The position numbers were made by a program, and so were the translations under genes. Shown here piece after piece: positions 24,729 through 35,504 of a stretch of DNA of 64,000 nucleotides. Under the pieces are notes generated by a model. The model did no database searches and had not been told where the DNA came from. It saw only the letters and a list, made by a program, of their open reading frames with translations. Numbering within the stretch: position 1 is the stretch's first letter; each line of letters starts with the position of its first letter. Source of the stretch: Symbiodinium natans (taxonomy: Eukaryota; Sar; Dinophyceae; Suessiales; Symbiodiniaceae); contig CAJNDS010000216.1 of the NCBI GenBank assembly GCA_905221605.1, forward strand, positions 56,001 through 120,000, in the 5' to 3' direction.

Positions 24729-25724
24729 TCAGCGCCCCTCACGCCACTCCTGGGCGTTCCAGCGGTGCAAATCGTGGCGAATCTGCGGCACTTGTGCCCA
24801 GTCTCTCAGAAGACTGTCGATGTCCTGCCACTGCCGGCGTTGCCAAAGGAAAATGAGCTTCGCCACTTTCTTCGACCACCCGCCCTGCTTCGTGACGAAG
24901 CTCTTTCCCTTGCCCTTCGGCGGGCGACCGGCGGCTATGCGCCCCAGGCGAGGCGCAGCATCTGCGCCTCGCCGGTCTCTGACGTCCCTGAGGCCGGCGT
25001 CTCTGCGCCCTGGGTCCATGCTCTCGGCGACACTGCGCCCACGTCCATCACGGTCTGCGTCTGCGCGCACTGGCGACCTGGTTCGGCTCCTGGCACGGCG
25101 AGAATCCGCCCACGATGCGGAGCGGCTGTCAGAACGGCTCCTCGCCCGCTCCTTCGGCTCCTGCTTGGGCTCCTGGCGAGAAAGGAATGGTGGGGTTTAC
25201 CCTATAGGGTTTAGGGTTCAGGGTTTTAAGTTAAGGGTTTAGGGTTCAGGGCGTAGGGTTTAAGGATTCCAGGGGCGTGTGTGCAACACTGACGTCTCCT
25301 CCAAGCGCGGCCGCTCAGGCCTGGGTTCGGCGGCCACCTCCGGGCCCCGCCTCGCTTCGGCGACGCCTGCGCCCTCCTCTCTGCTTGACCTGGCGGCGTC
25401 AGGGCGCCTCACTTTCTTCGCCGCTTTGGCCGCCTTCTTCTGTTTCTTGGCCTTGGCTTTCGGCGGCGGCGCCGCGCCCACACTGCCGCGAGCGGGCGGT
25501 GGCCCCCCGGCCTTGGGGCTGGCGGGTCGACGCGCCGCCTTCGGCGCGGCCGCCTTCGGACGCTCCGGCATCCTTTTGGCAGCGACAGGCGCTCCGCCAC
25601 CATATTTGCTCACTGCGACTGGCGCACTCACTGCTCTTCTGCGGGCGACGGCGACGGGCGCCCTGGTCTCCGAGGAGGACGCGTCCGTGTACGTGTACTC
25701 CTCTTCGGAGAAGTGGTCGGCCAT
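24729..25724 (-). CDS. Gene D: RS/Ala-Lys-rich protein with conserved C-terminal domain, two exons
   Basis: Exon 1 is 25,724-25,290 (145 codons) and starts in GCCATGG context. Exon 2 is 25,172-24,729 (147 codons plus TGA). The intron 25,289-25,173 begins GTGTTG and ends TTTCTCGCCAG, contains CCCTAAA-type repeats, and both junctions are phase 0. The 292-residue product starts MADHFSEEEYTYTD. It continues with an Ala/Pro/Lys-rich middle (KKQKKAAKAAKKVRR), then an Arg/Ser-rich stretch (ERARSRSDSRSAS), and ends with a helical-looking domain (GGWSKKVAKLIFLWQRRQW...AQEWREGR). The C-terminal 50 residues match those of gene C. The basic tails suggest nucleic-acid binding, but no known domain is recognised. 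I recall similar proteins from Symbiodiniaceae (unverified). Confidence 0.75.
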
Positions 25725-25747
25725 GGCGGCAAGCGCCCACACTAAAC

Positions 25748-25750
25748 CTG
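25748..25750 (-). promoter_or_regulatory. Putative trans-splice acceptor of gene D
   Basis: A CAG lies 23 nt upstream of the gene D ATG (GTGCAG then GTTTAGTG...GCCGCCATGG). It is inferred from the same arrangement at genes A, B and C. Confidence 0.35.
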
Positions 25751-26138
25751 CACTACTCTGCTACTCTGCTCTGCTGACGTCTTGCTGCCTGCATGTGCCT
25801 GCGTGTGCTTCTACATGTGTGCTGCTACATGCTACATGTCGCTGTCGTGCATGACTTGCTCAGTTGCAGTTTCCTAAACCTCTGTGCCTTGCTTGAGCCG
25901 CGGGCATGCGTTCCAAGGGGGGTACCTTGCAGACTCTCAGGGGCGGCTTCGTGTCGGGGGTTCCCCGCAAGAGGCACATCGGACTCCATGTTTTTCACGG
26001 TGCGCCCCTGCCTGCTCAAGGGTCTTGCAACTTTCCCGGCGACTTGTGCGCCCACGGCTGCCCGGCGAGCCTCCAACGCGGCGACCCGGCGCCTAGCAGC
26101 GGCGATGCATACGCCCCTCACCCATGCAGCCCGGCGAC

Positions 26139-27331
26139 TCAGCGCCCCCGCTCCCGCCACTCACGCCAGGAGCGGTGCCACAAATGCTCGGCCACATGGG
26201 GATTCGTCCTGTAGAACGCCACCAACTCATCGACCTCTTGCCATCGCTTCTGCTCTATTGCGTGGACCAAGCGGGCGAGCTTCACCCACGCGCCCCCACG
26301 GGCCGGCTCCTCGCTTCTTATATAGGGTGTCAGGTTCAGGGTTCAAAAGATCTAGAGGGTTTATACGTGGTTTACAGGGTTTGTATATAGTTTATAGGGT
26401 TTAGGGTTTACAGGGTTTAGGGTCACGTTTAAAAGCCAAGCCGCCATGGGCTGCCCGCGCGGCGGCAATGCCTGCCCTGGCGGCAGGTGCCGCGGCTGGC
26501 GGTCTGGACGCCCACTCTGCTGGCGTCTCTGCGCCCCCTGCCGGTCGCTGTTGTCACGGCGGCCCTGCGCCCCGTCCCTACTCTGCTGGCGTCTCTGCGC
26601 GCCCTGCCTGTCGCTGTCCTCACGGCGGCCCTGCGCCCACTGCTCGCGTCTTCCGGCGTCGTTGCGCCAACCTTCCTCCCACCAACTTCCACCCCGACTC
26701 CACGGCTGCAAGGCGGAATCTGCGGCAGGGTCCGGCACGGCGTTCCCGACCTTGCAGATGTCGGGTTTGCGGTTTGCACGCAAGGTTTTCTATACCTCTA
26801 CAAAGCTTGAACCCTGGAAACCTTTTAGGTTTGTATATATTATATATATGTATATATATATATAGACCCTTATAAACCATGTTTCCTCATATATTATTCA
26901 TATATATATATATACATTGCATCACAAGCTGCGGGGGCCGTGTTGTGCCGCACGCTGTTGCCGCTGTCGCTCTCGCTCTCCTCCTCCTCGTTGTCCACGC
27001 CGGCTCCACGAGCCCAACCTGCTGCCCTCGTCTTGCCGGCAGCCCTACCTTTGCCGGCGCCCCTGCGTGCCTCCGCCCGTTGCCAATACTCCACCCTGGC
27101 GTCTTGCGCCCCCGGCCATTCCTCTTCCTCGGACTCAATGTCCTGGTCCTCCTCGTCGTCCTCCTCCTCGTTCTCCTCCTCCTGGTCGTCCTCCTTGTCC
27201 TCCTCCTCCTCGCCCTCCAGCTCCTGCAGCGCAAGGCGCTGCATGCGCCGGGCGATTTCCAGAGCACGCCTGCACTCACCGGCATCTCGTGCCCCCACGG
27301 CGCGAATCATGTCCCGCCCGACTTGCGACAT
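26139..27331 (-). CDS. Gene C: acidic protein sharing the gene D C-terminal domain, three exons
   Basis: Exon 1 is 27,331-26,933 ([18 protein letters not shown]..., then a long Glu/Asp tract). Exon 2 is 26,750-26,427 ([17 protein letters not shown]..., Gln/Arg-rich repeats). Exon 3 is 26,309-26,139, ending REWRERGR and TGA. Joins are phase 0. The first intron is read as GC-AG (GCCCCC then GCAGCT) and contains AT microsatellites. The second begins GTGACCC, carries CCCTAAA-type repeats and ends AAGCGAG. The product is about 297 residues. Exon 3 ([19 protein letters not shown]...) aligns with the end of gene D (GGWSKKVAKLIFLWQRRQW...), and both stop codons lie in the same GGGGCGCTGAGTCGCCG context. 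The genes are therefore paralogous at their 3' ends but differ at the N-terminus. Function unknown. The first donor is uncertain. Confidence 0.65.
26513..26645 (-). repeat. In-frame coding minisatellite within gene C
   Basis: Two copies of a roughly 66-bp unit encode [17 protein letters not shown] and [17 protein letters not shown]. Both copies contain the GGCGTCTCTGCG motif (plus strand) that belongs to the palindrome family described in the findings. Confidence 0.7.
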
Positions 27332-27352
27332 GGCGCGCACAGTCCGTGTGTC

Positions 27353-27355
27353 CTG
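27353..27355 (-). promoter_or_regulatory. Putative trans-splice acceptor of gene C
   Basis: CACGTGCAG then GACACAC, 21 nt before the gene C ATG. It could instead be a cis acceptor, because the upstream frame is open through the (CA)n tract. Confidence 0.3.
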
Positions 27356-27384
27356 CACGTGTCTCTGCCCCTGTCTTTCTTTCT

Positions 27385-27416
27385 GTGTCTTCTTGTCTGT
27401 GTCTCTGTGTGTGTGC

Positions 27417-27471
<55 letters not shown>

Positions 27472-27492
27472 TGTGTGTGTGTGTCTCTCTGT

Positions 27493-27528
<36 letters not shown>

Positions 27529-27600
27529 GCGTCTGTGTGTCTGTGTCTGCGTCTGCCTGTGTCTGTGCGTGTCTGTGCGTCCCTGTCTGTGTGTCAGCTG
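27385..27600. repeat. (TG)n microsatellite
   Basis: TGTG runs with TCTG, GCG and CTGC interruptions between genes C and B. The Cys/Val and Thr/His open frames across it are artefacts. Confidence 0.95.
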
Positions 27601-28017
27601 TCTCATGCATGCGTCCGTGCATGTGTCTCTGTCTCTGCTCGCATGTGCATGTGTGTTCAGCTTGCTGCCCGCGCTCGTGCGCCAAGACCTCGAGCCAGAC
27701 TCACACAGAAACGCAAGCACGGAGAAACGCAAGCACGGGCCCGGTTCCATGTGTGTGTCAAAAGACATATATATAAATGTAACAATTCTAGACATGCTTA
27801 TGTATACATCTGTGTACACCTTCTTCTACAGCTATATCCCATTTTGAAAACAAACATTCAGTTGCCCCTGCCCCTCCATGGATGCATTGTCTTCCGTTTT
27901 CACGTCCCGGCCCTCCTGCATGCCTTGCACACCTGCAACTAATGCGCACAACCATTGGCACCGAATCATGCGTGGCATGCACGCATGTATCTGCTTGCCC
28001 GCAAGCTTTCGCGGCGC

Positions 28018-28632
28018 TTAGTCCGCGCCCTCTTCTTTTTCGGCGTCCTCCGCCCCCGCGGCCGGCGCTGCGTCTCCCGGCCGGTCACTGCGCTTGCCGC
28101 GCCCGGCGTACTTGCCACTCTTTTTGTAGGACCGTGCCGCCGATTCGGAGCACGTGGCGACGTCCTGCTGCAGCTGGTTCAACACGGCGGCCAGCGCCGA
28201 CGGCTCTAGCCGCACGCACACGTCAGACTGCCGGTTCCTGCCGGCACTCAGCACTTCCACATCATGCCCCGCGAAGCAGAGCTGCAACGCATGCAACCCC
28301 TCCTCCGCAGGCCTTTGCGCCTGCCTCTTGGCTCTCTTCTTCGGCGGGGCATCTGCGCCTGCCGGGAACAACTCGGCGGCTGGCTGCTCGCGCCCCTGCA
28401 CTGCGTCATTGCGCAGGCGTCTGAGCTCGGCCAGCTGCGGGCTGCCAGAAAGTGACACAGCAGCCGTGTGCTTCTTGTTCACGCCCAGTAACTGCGTCAG
28501 ATACGGCGCGGTTGGCCTGAGCTGCAAGAACTGCACACCATTCACCGTGTGAACAAAGTTCAAGGGGACCAGACTCTTCCTGTCCCCGAACACGACAATG
28601 GGCTGCCACTGCAAGGAAGCGCATTTCGCCAT
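28018..28632 (-). CDS. Gene B: 204-residue protein, function unknown
   Basis: A single open exon starts in GCCATGG context (MAKCASLQWQPIVVFGDR) and ends EKEEGAD with TAA. The N-terminal half contains PLNFVHTVNGVQFLQLRP. The middle is a basic stretch (PPKKRAKRQAQRP) resembling a nuclear localisation signal. The C-terminal half holds LEPSALAAVLNQLQQDV and a basic-acidic tail. A strong pyrimidine tract and TGCAG lie 16 nt upstream of the ATG. It sits between genes A and C on the same strand, with about 280 bp to A and 690 bp to C. No family is recognised with confidence. Confidence 0.75.
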   Translation of the reverse strand: MAKCASLQWQPIVVFGDRKSLVPLNFVHTVNGVQFLQLRPTAPYLTQLLGVNKKHTAAVSLSGSPQLAELRRLRNDAVQGREQPAAELFPAGADAPPKKRAKRQAQRPAEEGLHALQLCFAGHDVEVLSAGRNRQSDVCVRLEPSALAAVLNQLQQDVATCSESAARSYKKSGKYAGRGKRSDRPGDAAPAAGAEDAEKEEGAD

Positions 28633-28648
28633 GGCTCTCCTACAACAC

Positions 28649-28651
28649 CTG
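28649..28651 (-). promoter_or_regulatory. Putative trans-splice acceptor of gene B
   Basis: TTTGTTTTTTTGTGCAG, a good pyrimidine tract and acceptor, 16 nt before the ATG. In-frame joining to gene A's last exon at its GTACGT site would meet a stop, so trans-splicing is the simpler reading. Confidence 0.45.
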
Positions 28652-28912
28652 CACAAAAAAACAAACACTACGCACTTCTCCTATATACAAGACAAACTGC
28701 CACGAACATTGCGCCATGCTTGGCACGCATGCATGCACAACGGTCACCATGTGCATGCCCTGTCATGCAGGGGCCCTCATATTTTGCGCGGCGCCATTCC
28801 ATGCATGTCCTGCAGTGCGCATGCACGAGCCACTCATGCAACCAGGACCCTCATGGAACCCGAGCTCGCTTCTTCGGGCCAGGGGATGCAGCAACGGGCC
28901 TCGGCTGCAACA

Positions 28913-31174
28913 TCATGTACGTACCTTATATATAACACTGCATGTCCGTCCATTCTTGCAGAACCGTCCCTCTCCTGCCGGGCCGAGGCACTCGGACGGC
29001 GCCGCAAAGGAGAGCAACTCGTGCTGGTTTAGGGGGAGTTCGTTCTGCAGCACGTGCACTTCCAGCTCCTCGTACACAACCTTAACGTACTGCATGGTGG
29101 CATGATCTTCATCTTCGGCAACCTTGCACCACCAATACGGCGCGAGCGCCCCGGCCCGGTCGAAATTGGACGCCGGCCGCATCGCCGTCACCTGGAACCG
29201 AGCACCCTGGAAGGAAACACAAACGGCTCGCTTCGGCAGCGTCGTGCCCGCCTTGGGAAGCTGCAAGTTTCCCAAGGGCCACAGCCTGAGCTTCTTGGCT
29301 TTGAAAGCCCGGCCTGTGAAAACCGCCGCCGGGTTCAAGCCGAAGACGAGCTCGCTGTTCCGCACACTGTGCGTGGCGTAGCCACGCCAAAGCAGGGCCT
29401 GCGCCTGCACCCTCAGCCATTCCGGCTGCATGGCGACCAAGGGCGACAATGCCAGCGCCCTCTCCACACTGCAGGCTTCAGGCATCATGGACGAGGTCGG
29501 CCGCCACTGTCTCAGTTTCGCCAGCTCCTGCGTCGCTACGGCAAAGGGCATGCATGCATGACGTGTACATGCACGCTCTCCATGCATGTTCTTTTTCTGC
29601 GCATGCCCCTGTGCGTGTGCATGTCTCTATTCTGCATGTGTGTAAATCCCTCGATGCTTGCACGCATGCACCTCTACCACTTCCACCTGGCCCTCAAACA
29701 GCGTCGTGGCCACGAACTTGGCGCCAGACCCGTCCAGGCTTTCCAGGACGAACACCCGGCCCGGATGGTCCTTGCACGTGTAACGCTTGCCAACTTGCAC
29801 GTGCTCGTTCACGTGCAGGGCGTGCACGGCTGGGTTTTCGCAGTCCTTCAAGGACATGGCCAGCGCAGCCCGCCCCGACGACGGCGCTCTCCGCGATGCT
29901 TGCGCCCCTGCCGGCGTCGGTGCGCCCTGCACTTCCCGTGCATACGCCGAGCTTATGGCGGCCATGTCCGGAAACTCCACCTTCTCGCGACCATGCTTCT
30001 CTTTCTGAAGAAGCCAAAGGATGCCGCGCACAAGGAAGCGGCCGAAGGCGGGGACGCAACCCTCCTTATCCATGCCGCGCGCTTGCTGGTATAGCGGCCA
30101 GCCGAGCCGGAAAGCTGCCTCAGCCTCCCTCGCACGCACTTGCGCCCCTGGCGTTTTGAGCCGTTCCACATCCCCCGGACTCAGGAGGCGGGCAAAGCCG
30201 TCCTTCACCTTCGGCGAAGTGAGCTGCGCGGCCAGGCATGCGGCCCGCACAAACGGCATGGACTCCTCCTTGATCTCTGTGTGCGCCACGGCGCGGACGA
30301 AGTCCTCGCCCAGCAACAACGTGCCCCCGTACGTTTTCGCGAACTCCTGCAAAAACTGCACCATGGGGAAGGACTCATCAGCGCCCCCCCCGTACCGCAG
30401 CACCCAATGGCAAATGCTCTCGACATACTTCCCGCACGGCGGCCGCCCAGCGACGACGCGCTCCAACGCCAGCCGGCGGCACTCCTCAGCGTCCGACCCG
30501 CGCCCCTGCAGCTCGGCGAAGTACGCCGCGTAGCTGGACGCCACCTCCATCTCTGACAATGGGGTCACGGCGGCGTGGGCGGCGTTATACGCCTGTTGCA
30601 ACAAGTGCGGGAGCTCTGGAAATGACTCTTCCACGCACGACTGCACCACAAACCATTGCCAGCCACCTTCAGCGACCTTGCGCAGAAGGTGGTCTGGCCC
30701 CCGCTCTGCGATAAACGCACCCAGGGAGGACCCGTCGGCGGCGCGCGCCCCAGCCAACATGGCTTTGAAAAACTGGCTCGTGTGCGATCCCGCGACCGAC
30801 AGCAGCCGCTCAGTCCGCGTTACGGGGGCTAACATCCCGCCGGCGGCTCGCGCCATCTTCTCGTTGGCGGCGTATTGCGCCTCCCGTGCTACTGGGTCCG
30901 TGGCGAGCTCGAACGCCACGGACCCAGTCTGCAGCAACTCCGGGCGTATGCCCGTCTGCACCATTGTGCATCCCCGGCTGTGGCAGTCGTGCGGATTGAC
31001 CATCAGCCCCCCGCGATTGCACGGGTGCACCAACAGCATCGTCGGCTTCTCCTGAGCCTTATACGCCAAACCGGCTGCCAGCAGCAGGGACTGCACTTCC
31101 TGCATCTGCGCCATTGGCTCTTTGTCCGCACAGCGTAGAACGCTCTCAACTTGCGCACGCAACTTCAAGTCCAT
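28913..31174 (-). CDS. Gene A: 705-residue protein, two exons, function unknown
   Basis: Exon 1 is 31,174-29,672 (501 codons), starting MDLKLRAQVESVLRCAD in GCCATGG context. Exon 2 is 29,527-28,913 (204 codons plus TGA). The intron 29,671-29,528 begins GTGCATGC and ends GACGCAG; the join is phase 0 (EVVE then ELAKLRQW). Notable segments are LLVHPCNRGGLMVNP and LAPVTRTERLLSVAGSHTSQ in the N-terminal third, then an all-helical-looking middle. Exon 2 is a globular region with WCKVAEDEDHATM and VKVVYEELEVHVL. A GTACGT near the end of exon 2 could be a further donor, in which case the last three codons are not used. I recall similar multi-copy proteins in Symbiodiniaceae (unverified). No known domain. 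Confidence 0.8.
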
Positions 31175-31195
31175 GGCTGCGAACCGGACTTGCAC

Positions 31196-31198
31196 CTG
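31196..31198 (-). promoter_or_regulatory. Putative trans-splice acceptor of gene A
   Basis: GAGAAAGCAG then GTGCAAG, 21 nt before the gene A ATG; same layout as genes B, C and D. Confidence 0.35.
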
Positions 31199-31920
31199 CT
31201 TTCTCTACTCAACTCAACATGACTCCTGCACGTGCACTTGCAATTCATCTGCACGCATGCTTCTCGTCCTTGACATGTCTCCTGCATGCACTGTCCATGC
31301 ATGCATCTTCTCCGTCTTCTGTCTGTGCACGTCTACATACTCATGCGCGCGAGTCTCTGTCCGCGTGCAGCCGTGTCAGGTCTGCATGACCGTGTTTCTG
31401 GACCGAACCAGCTGCGGATCCCGCGCGGGGTTATAATGCACCGCTGCACATGGTTTCGGGACGCCGGCTGGGCGCTCTTTCGCTTTCACCCTTGTTCATG
31501 CTTGCGAATGCTTCCATGTTTTTATATTTCTATGCGCGAGTCTCTTCCGAAACTGTCGACCCTTCCCTTCGCATGCTTCCTTTTGCCGGGCAACTTCCGC
31601 CCAGGTCTTCAGCATGAATCCTCCCTGCTCTGTGCCAAATTTGCCCAACATTCACGCTTTACTTCTTGAGTTGATAAGTCGCATAACCACTTAGCCAAAT
31701 TAACTTAAGTCCTTACTAACTGCGGTCCTAACTTGGCTAATTCAAATAAACGTTTATCGCTCTTAGCTCGATGCTTAGCTAAATCCCTCTAATCGGCCTT
31801 ACTGCTTACCACCTCTTATAACTTCTTGCGAGGGGGTTGCGTGGTACTTGTCAACGTCTTACTACACGCTTACATTTCTTGAATAAACCTCCTAAACCGG
31901 TAACAAAAACCCACGCCATC
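31199..31920. other. Intergenic sequence, nothing recognised
   Basis: Upstream of gene A: GCATGC-rich then AT-richer sequence with recurring ttagc(t)aaat words. No open frame resembles a protein. Confidence 0.5.
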
Positions 31921-31924
31921 AAAG

Positions 31925-32180
31925 TAGGGTGTAGGGTTTAGGGTTTAGGGTTTAGGGTTTAGGGCTTAGGGCTTAGAGGATCTTACAGACCTTCCGACAT
32001 CTTTATCCTTGTCGACAGTGTGCATGTCGAGGGCGCAGGCATTCCTCTCAACACGCGTAGCACACACGCCACTTGATGGAGACCACCCAAGTTTGTTTCG
32101 GGCTACCCTAAACCCTAAACCCTGAACCCTTAACCCTAAACCCTGAACCCTAAACCCTAAACCCTAAACCCTAAACCCCA
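31925..32180. repeat. Interstitial telomere arrays (G-rich then C-rich)
   Basis: TTTAGGG copies at 31,925-31,978 and CCCTAAA copies at 32,104-32,179, facing each other around about 120 bp of unique sequence. This is the left edge of the telomere-repeat mosaic. Confidence 0.9.
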
Positions 32181-32375
32181 GTTGCTTCGGAGGTCCCCGG
32201 GGGCGCCCGAAAGATCCCAGGACCTTTGTTGGCATGGTTATTATAGGGAGCACTTTCAATGGTCAACAAAGATGTGCCCCTTGCCCTTGGCAATCCGAAC
32301 CCTTGGGTTTAGGGTTTATTGAAACTATTCCTGGATTAAGTCGAGGGTTGCGGGGATTTCCGGTAGACCCTTTAC

Positions 32376-32438
32376 CATAAAAAGGTAGAGCTCAAGCGCG
32401 AGCGCACACTCTTCGGCGGGCTGCCATACCTCATCAGC
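32376..32438 (-). CDS. Candidate micro-exon (63 nt)
   Basis: Twenty-one codons (ADEVWQPAEECALALELYLF + M) sit between an acceptor TTGTCCAG and a donor GTAAAGG, phase 0 on both sides. The plus strand is also open here (ELKRERTLFGGLPYLISL), so strand is not certain. Confidence 0.4.
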
Positions 32439-33151
32439 CTGGACAACGACACTCGGACGAGGTTAAGAAGGCCCTAAACCCTTCTCGGTAGGCCCTTAGG
32501 ACAATCTAGATTTTCCCTTAAGGAATGTTTTTTTTTCAGAGGGTGCTAAGGGCCATCCTAGCTTAAGCCCAGAAGCCCCAAACCCAAAACCCCAAGCCCT
32601 CAATTAGGACCCAGTGGCAGCCTCTTTCCCCCATTGCTTTTGGCAAGGCTCCCGTAAAAAATCCTGGTTTGGGGACAAGGTAGAAGGATCCAAAATATGA
32701 GCCAAAAAACTTGGTAGCCCAGCGGTACGGTACCCTTTACTCTTTTTTTTCGGGTTCTGGGTTCCCTGATGTTACCTAGCTAATAAACGGTGCCCTTATT
32801 TCAATATGGCTACTGGGCTACCAAGAAAAGGGCCACCGAAAGACAGTAGTTTCGTTTTTTTCTTCCGGGGGCCGGGGGGGGGGGAAGTCATCGTTCTCCA
32901 GTGCTATTCTCGTCTAGGAGGGATGCAGGAACTACAACCTGGGGAGCCCAAACTCGATAGCTCCCCTGATTTCCGGGTGTGGGGTTTTTAGGGTTTAGGG
33001 GTGTGGGGTTTAGGGTTCAGGGTTTGGGGGTTTTTAGGGTCTAGGGTTTCGGGTTTGGGGTTTTTGGGGCTTATGAGGGTTTTGAGTTTAAGGGTTTAGG
33101 GTTTTTGCATGATCAAACTGAAACCGTCGACTGCGGGGTCCGGGCGCTTAC

Positions 33152-33214
33152 CGAGGCGACAGATCCTGCCAAGGACGCAGACAAGGTGACGATCGAGTCC
33201 TTACGGACGAGCCG
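33152..33214 (-). CDS. Candidate micro-exon (63 nt)
   Basis: Twenty-one codons (RLVRKDSIVTLSASLAGSVA + S) between TTATAG and a good donor GTAAGC, phase 0. The opposite strand is also open (ALTEATDPAKDADK with a following GTGACG). Either strand may be the real one. Confidence 0.35.
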
Positions 33215-34559
33215 CTATAAGGCCCCGGGTTTAGGGTTTAGGGATTAGGGTTTAGGGTTTAGGGTAGTTTAGGGCACAGGGAGCTCCCCCAACAATTCTG
33301 CGCCTGCGCGCCAAATCCAAGCCCTTAAGGCTCAGGGTTCAGGGTTTAGGGCGGAGCCAGGAACCTACGCCCTGAGTCGAGTATGCTACATCGCGCAGGG
33401 TTTGTCTAGAGGGCTAGGATGCCAAGTAGTACCCTTATTCCCTTTTTTGGGGGGGTTTTAGGTTCCCTTGCTGGGGCTAGAGGGCAAGTAATGGCCAGGT
33501 TGTGTCAGTCACACCTGGCCAAGATCCTGGTACTGCCGATCGCCCCCTCCTCCCTCTCGCAACGCAACACGTAGCATATGGAGGGGGTTTACGATATTTG
33601 GGGGGTACCTTATTAGGATCCTTGTCAGAAGGGAATCCTACTATTCGGGTATCTTGGGGCTCCCTGAGTTTCGTAAACCCCCGATCTTGCGAAATAGTTG
33701 GTTTGGTGCAGTTGAAGTTGTCCGCGACCATCATAAATATACTGCTTTCGGAAGCGCAGCCAAGTGATTCCACACTGCTTGTCCTACCCTCGCCGCCAAC
33801 TGCTCGCGGAGACTAGGAAAACATACTGCTCGCGAGGAGCGTGAACATCTAAACCCCCAAAACCCCCCAAAACCCCCTAAACCCCCAAAACCCCCAAAAC
33901 CCCCTTGTAGACCATTTCTTATCAAAACCAAACCCGTGCCCTGAACCCTGAAGCTAAGGTTTAGGGTTTTAGGATTTAGGTAAGCCCTACACCCCATGAG
34001 GCCCCAAGTCTTTAACCCCAGATACCTAAAGCCCAACCCCTAGACAGGCCCCAAGAACTGAATGGCAACAGCAGGCAAAGGTAGAGCTGCAACGAGCGTG
34101 CAGCGGCTGCCCCGGAGCCGGGGGTTTAGGGTTTAGGGTTTAGGGTTTAGGGTTTAGGGTTTAGGGCTCAGGGAAATCTTGTTTTTTCGCAGGCCGAGAG
34201 TGGGGATGTCGGATGTTAGGACCTTAGGATAGTCAGGGTTCGGGTTTTAGAAGCTGGGACTACGGATCAAGACCCTTCAGATTGAGGGTGGGTGGGTGGG
34301 GAGTGGGGGGTGGGGTGGGGAAGAACCCTAACGGGGAGGCATAGCGTGGAGGGTTGAAGTTGTGAACGGAACAGTCGAGTCTTACAGGCACGGGTGGGGT
34401 CATGATGGGAATACTTTTGAAAATCACGTTACCTCTCTGTGTTACATATTCTGCCAATCTGTATATATATAGTATATACATATATATATATATATATACT
34501 CCCCCCCCCCAATGATCTAGGTCGGAAGGCCTTTCGGGCACATCAACGCCAGATTTAAA

Positions 34560-35225
34560 CCTAATTCGGATTTTATATGAAAAGGCCACACCCTCTGAGA
34601 AATCCTCTGGCCTCATGCGTAGTACAATTTATTTAGAAAACTAAATTTGCCTATTAACAGCCGCGCCCTATGAAATCCTCTTTTGGCAACTTTATATGCA
34701 GAAGTTACAGCCTCAGAAATCCTGATCTGGGCTTCCTTACTAGTTTAATGAAAAACTGCTTCTATATAAGAAGCCTACACCCTAGGAAAAGAATTCTATG
34801 CTTAAAGGCCACACCCTATGAAATCCTCTTCTGGGCCCTCTTAATGAAATTTCGGTAGACTTCTGTATGATAAAGCCACAGCTTCGTTCGTAATTGGCCC
34901 ATTTAAAAAAATATTAAGAGGCCCGGCCCCAAGACATCCTCTGCTAAGCCTCATTGGTAAATACCTATTTAGAATTTTTGCTTTTCCCACACCCTATGAA
35001 ATCCTCCTCTGGCCCCACTCCTAATGAAACGTAATTTGATTTCGTATTGTAAGCCCACACCCTAAGAAATCCTCTTCTGGGCTTCGTTCGTAGTTAAACC
35101 CAAGTAAAGCAAGTGTATATTAAGAGGCCAACCCCAATTTTATATTGCAGACCACACCCTATGAAATCCCTTTCTGGCCCCCATTTGTAATGAAGATTAA
35201 TTAGAAGTCTGTATTATAAAACCAC
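34560..35225. repeat. Degenerate dispersed/tandem repeat
   Basis: Seven or more diverged copies of a unit containing cacaccctatgaaatcctct and tctgggc, followed by aatgaaa/ttaat words, spaced 70-150 bp. It differs from the telomere arrays in being AT-richer. Confidence 0.65.
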
Positions 35226-35235
35226 CATTGCGCAC

Positions 35236-35306
35236 CCTTCCAAGGCCTCAACGAGGACAAAGGCGCGAAGATTTTGATGTTCATTGGGCGCTGGGTGAAG
35301 CAGAAG
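35236..35306 (-). CDS. Candidate micro-exon
   Basis: The minus-strand frame reads LLLHPAPNEHQNLRAFVLVE + ALE after the acceptor CTAAATCTGCGGAG and before GTGCGC. It is preceded on its 5' side by CCCTAAA-type repeats. A second minus frame and the plus strand are also open, so this is tentative. Confidence 0.35.
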
Positions 35307-35504
35307 CTCCGCAGATTTAGGGTTTTCGGGTTTTTAGGGTTTAGGGTGTAGGGATTAGGGTTTTTGCTTCCTGTTGAGGGCTTAAGATTCACAATCGGGC
35401 TCGCGATTTAGGAGGGTTGCTGTGGCGTTGCCCCAAGCACTATGCCTCCCGCCCTGTAATCCCGACATCCCTAAACCCGAAACCCGAAACCCTAAACCCT
35501 AAAC

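Noticed and set aside
25885-25900. GGCTCAAG on the minus strand upstream of gene D as a spliced-leader relic
   Set aside because: Only eight bases match, which is expected by chance; the LTR match of 13 bases is much stronger.
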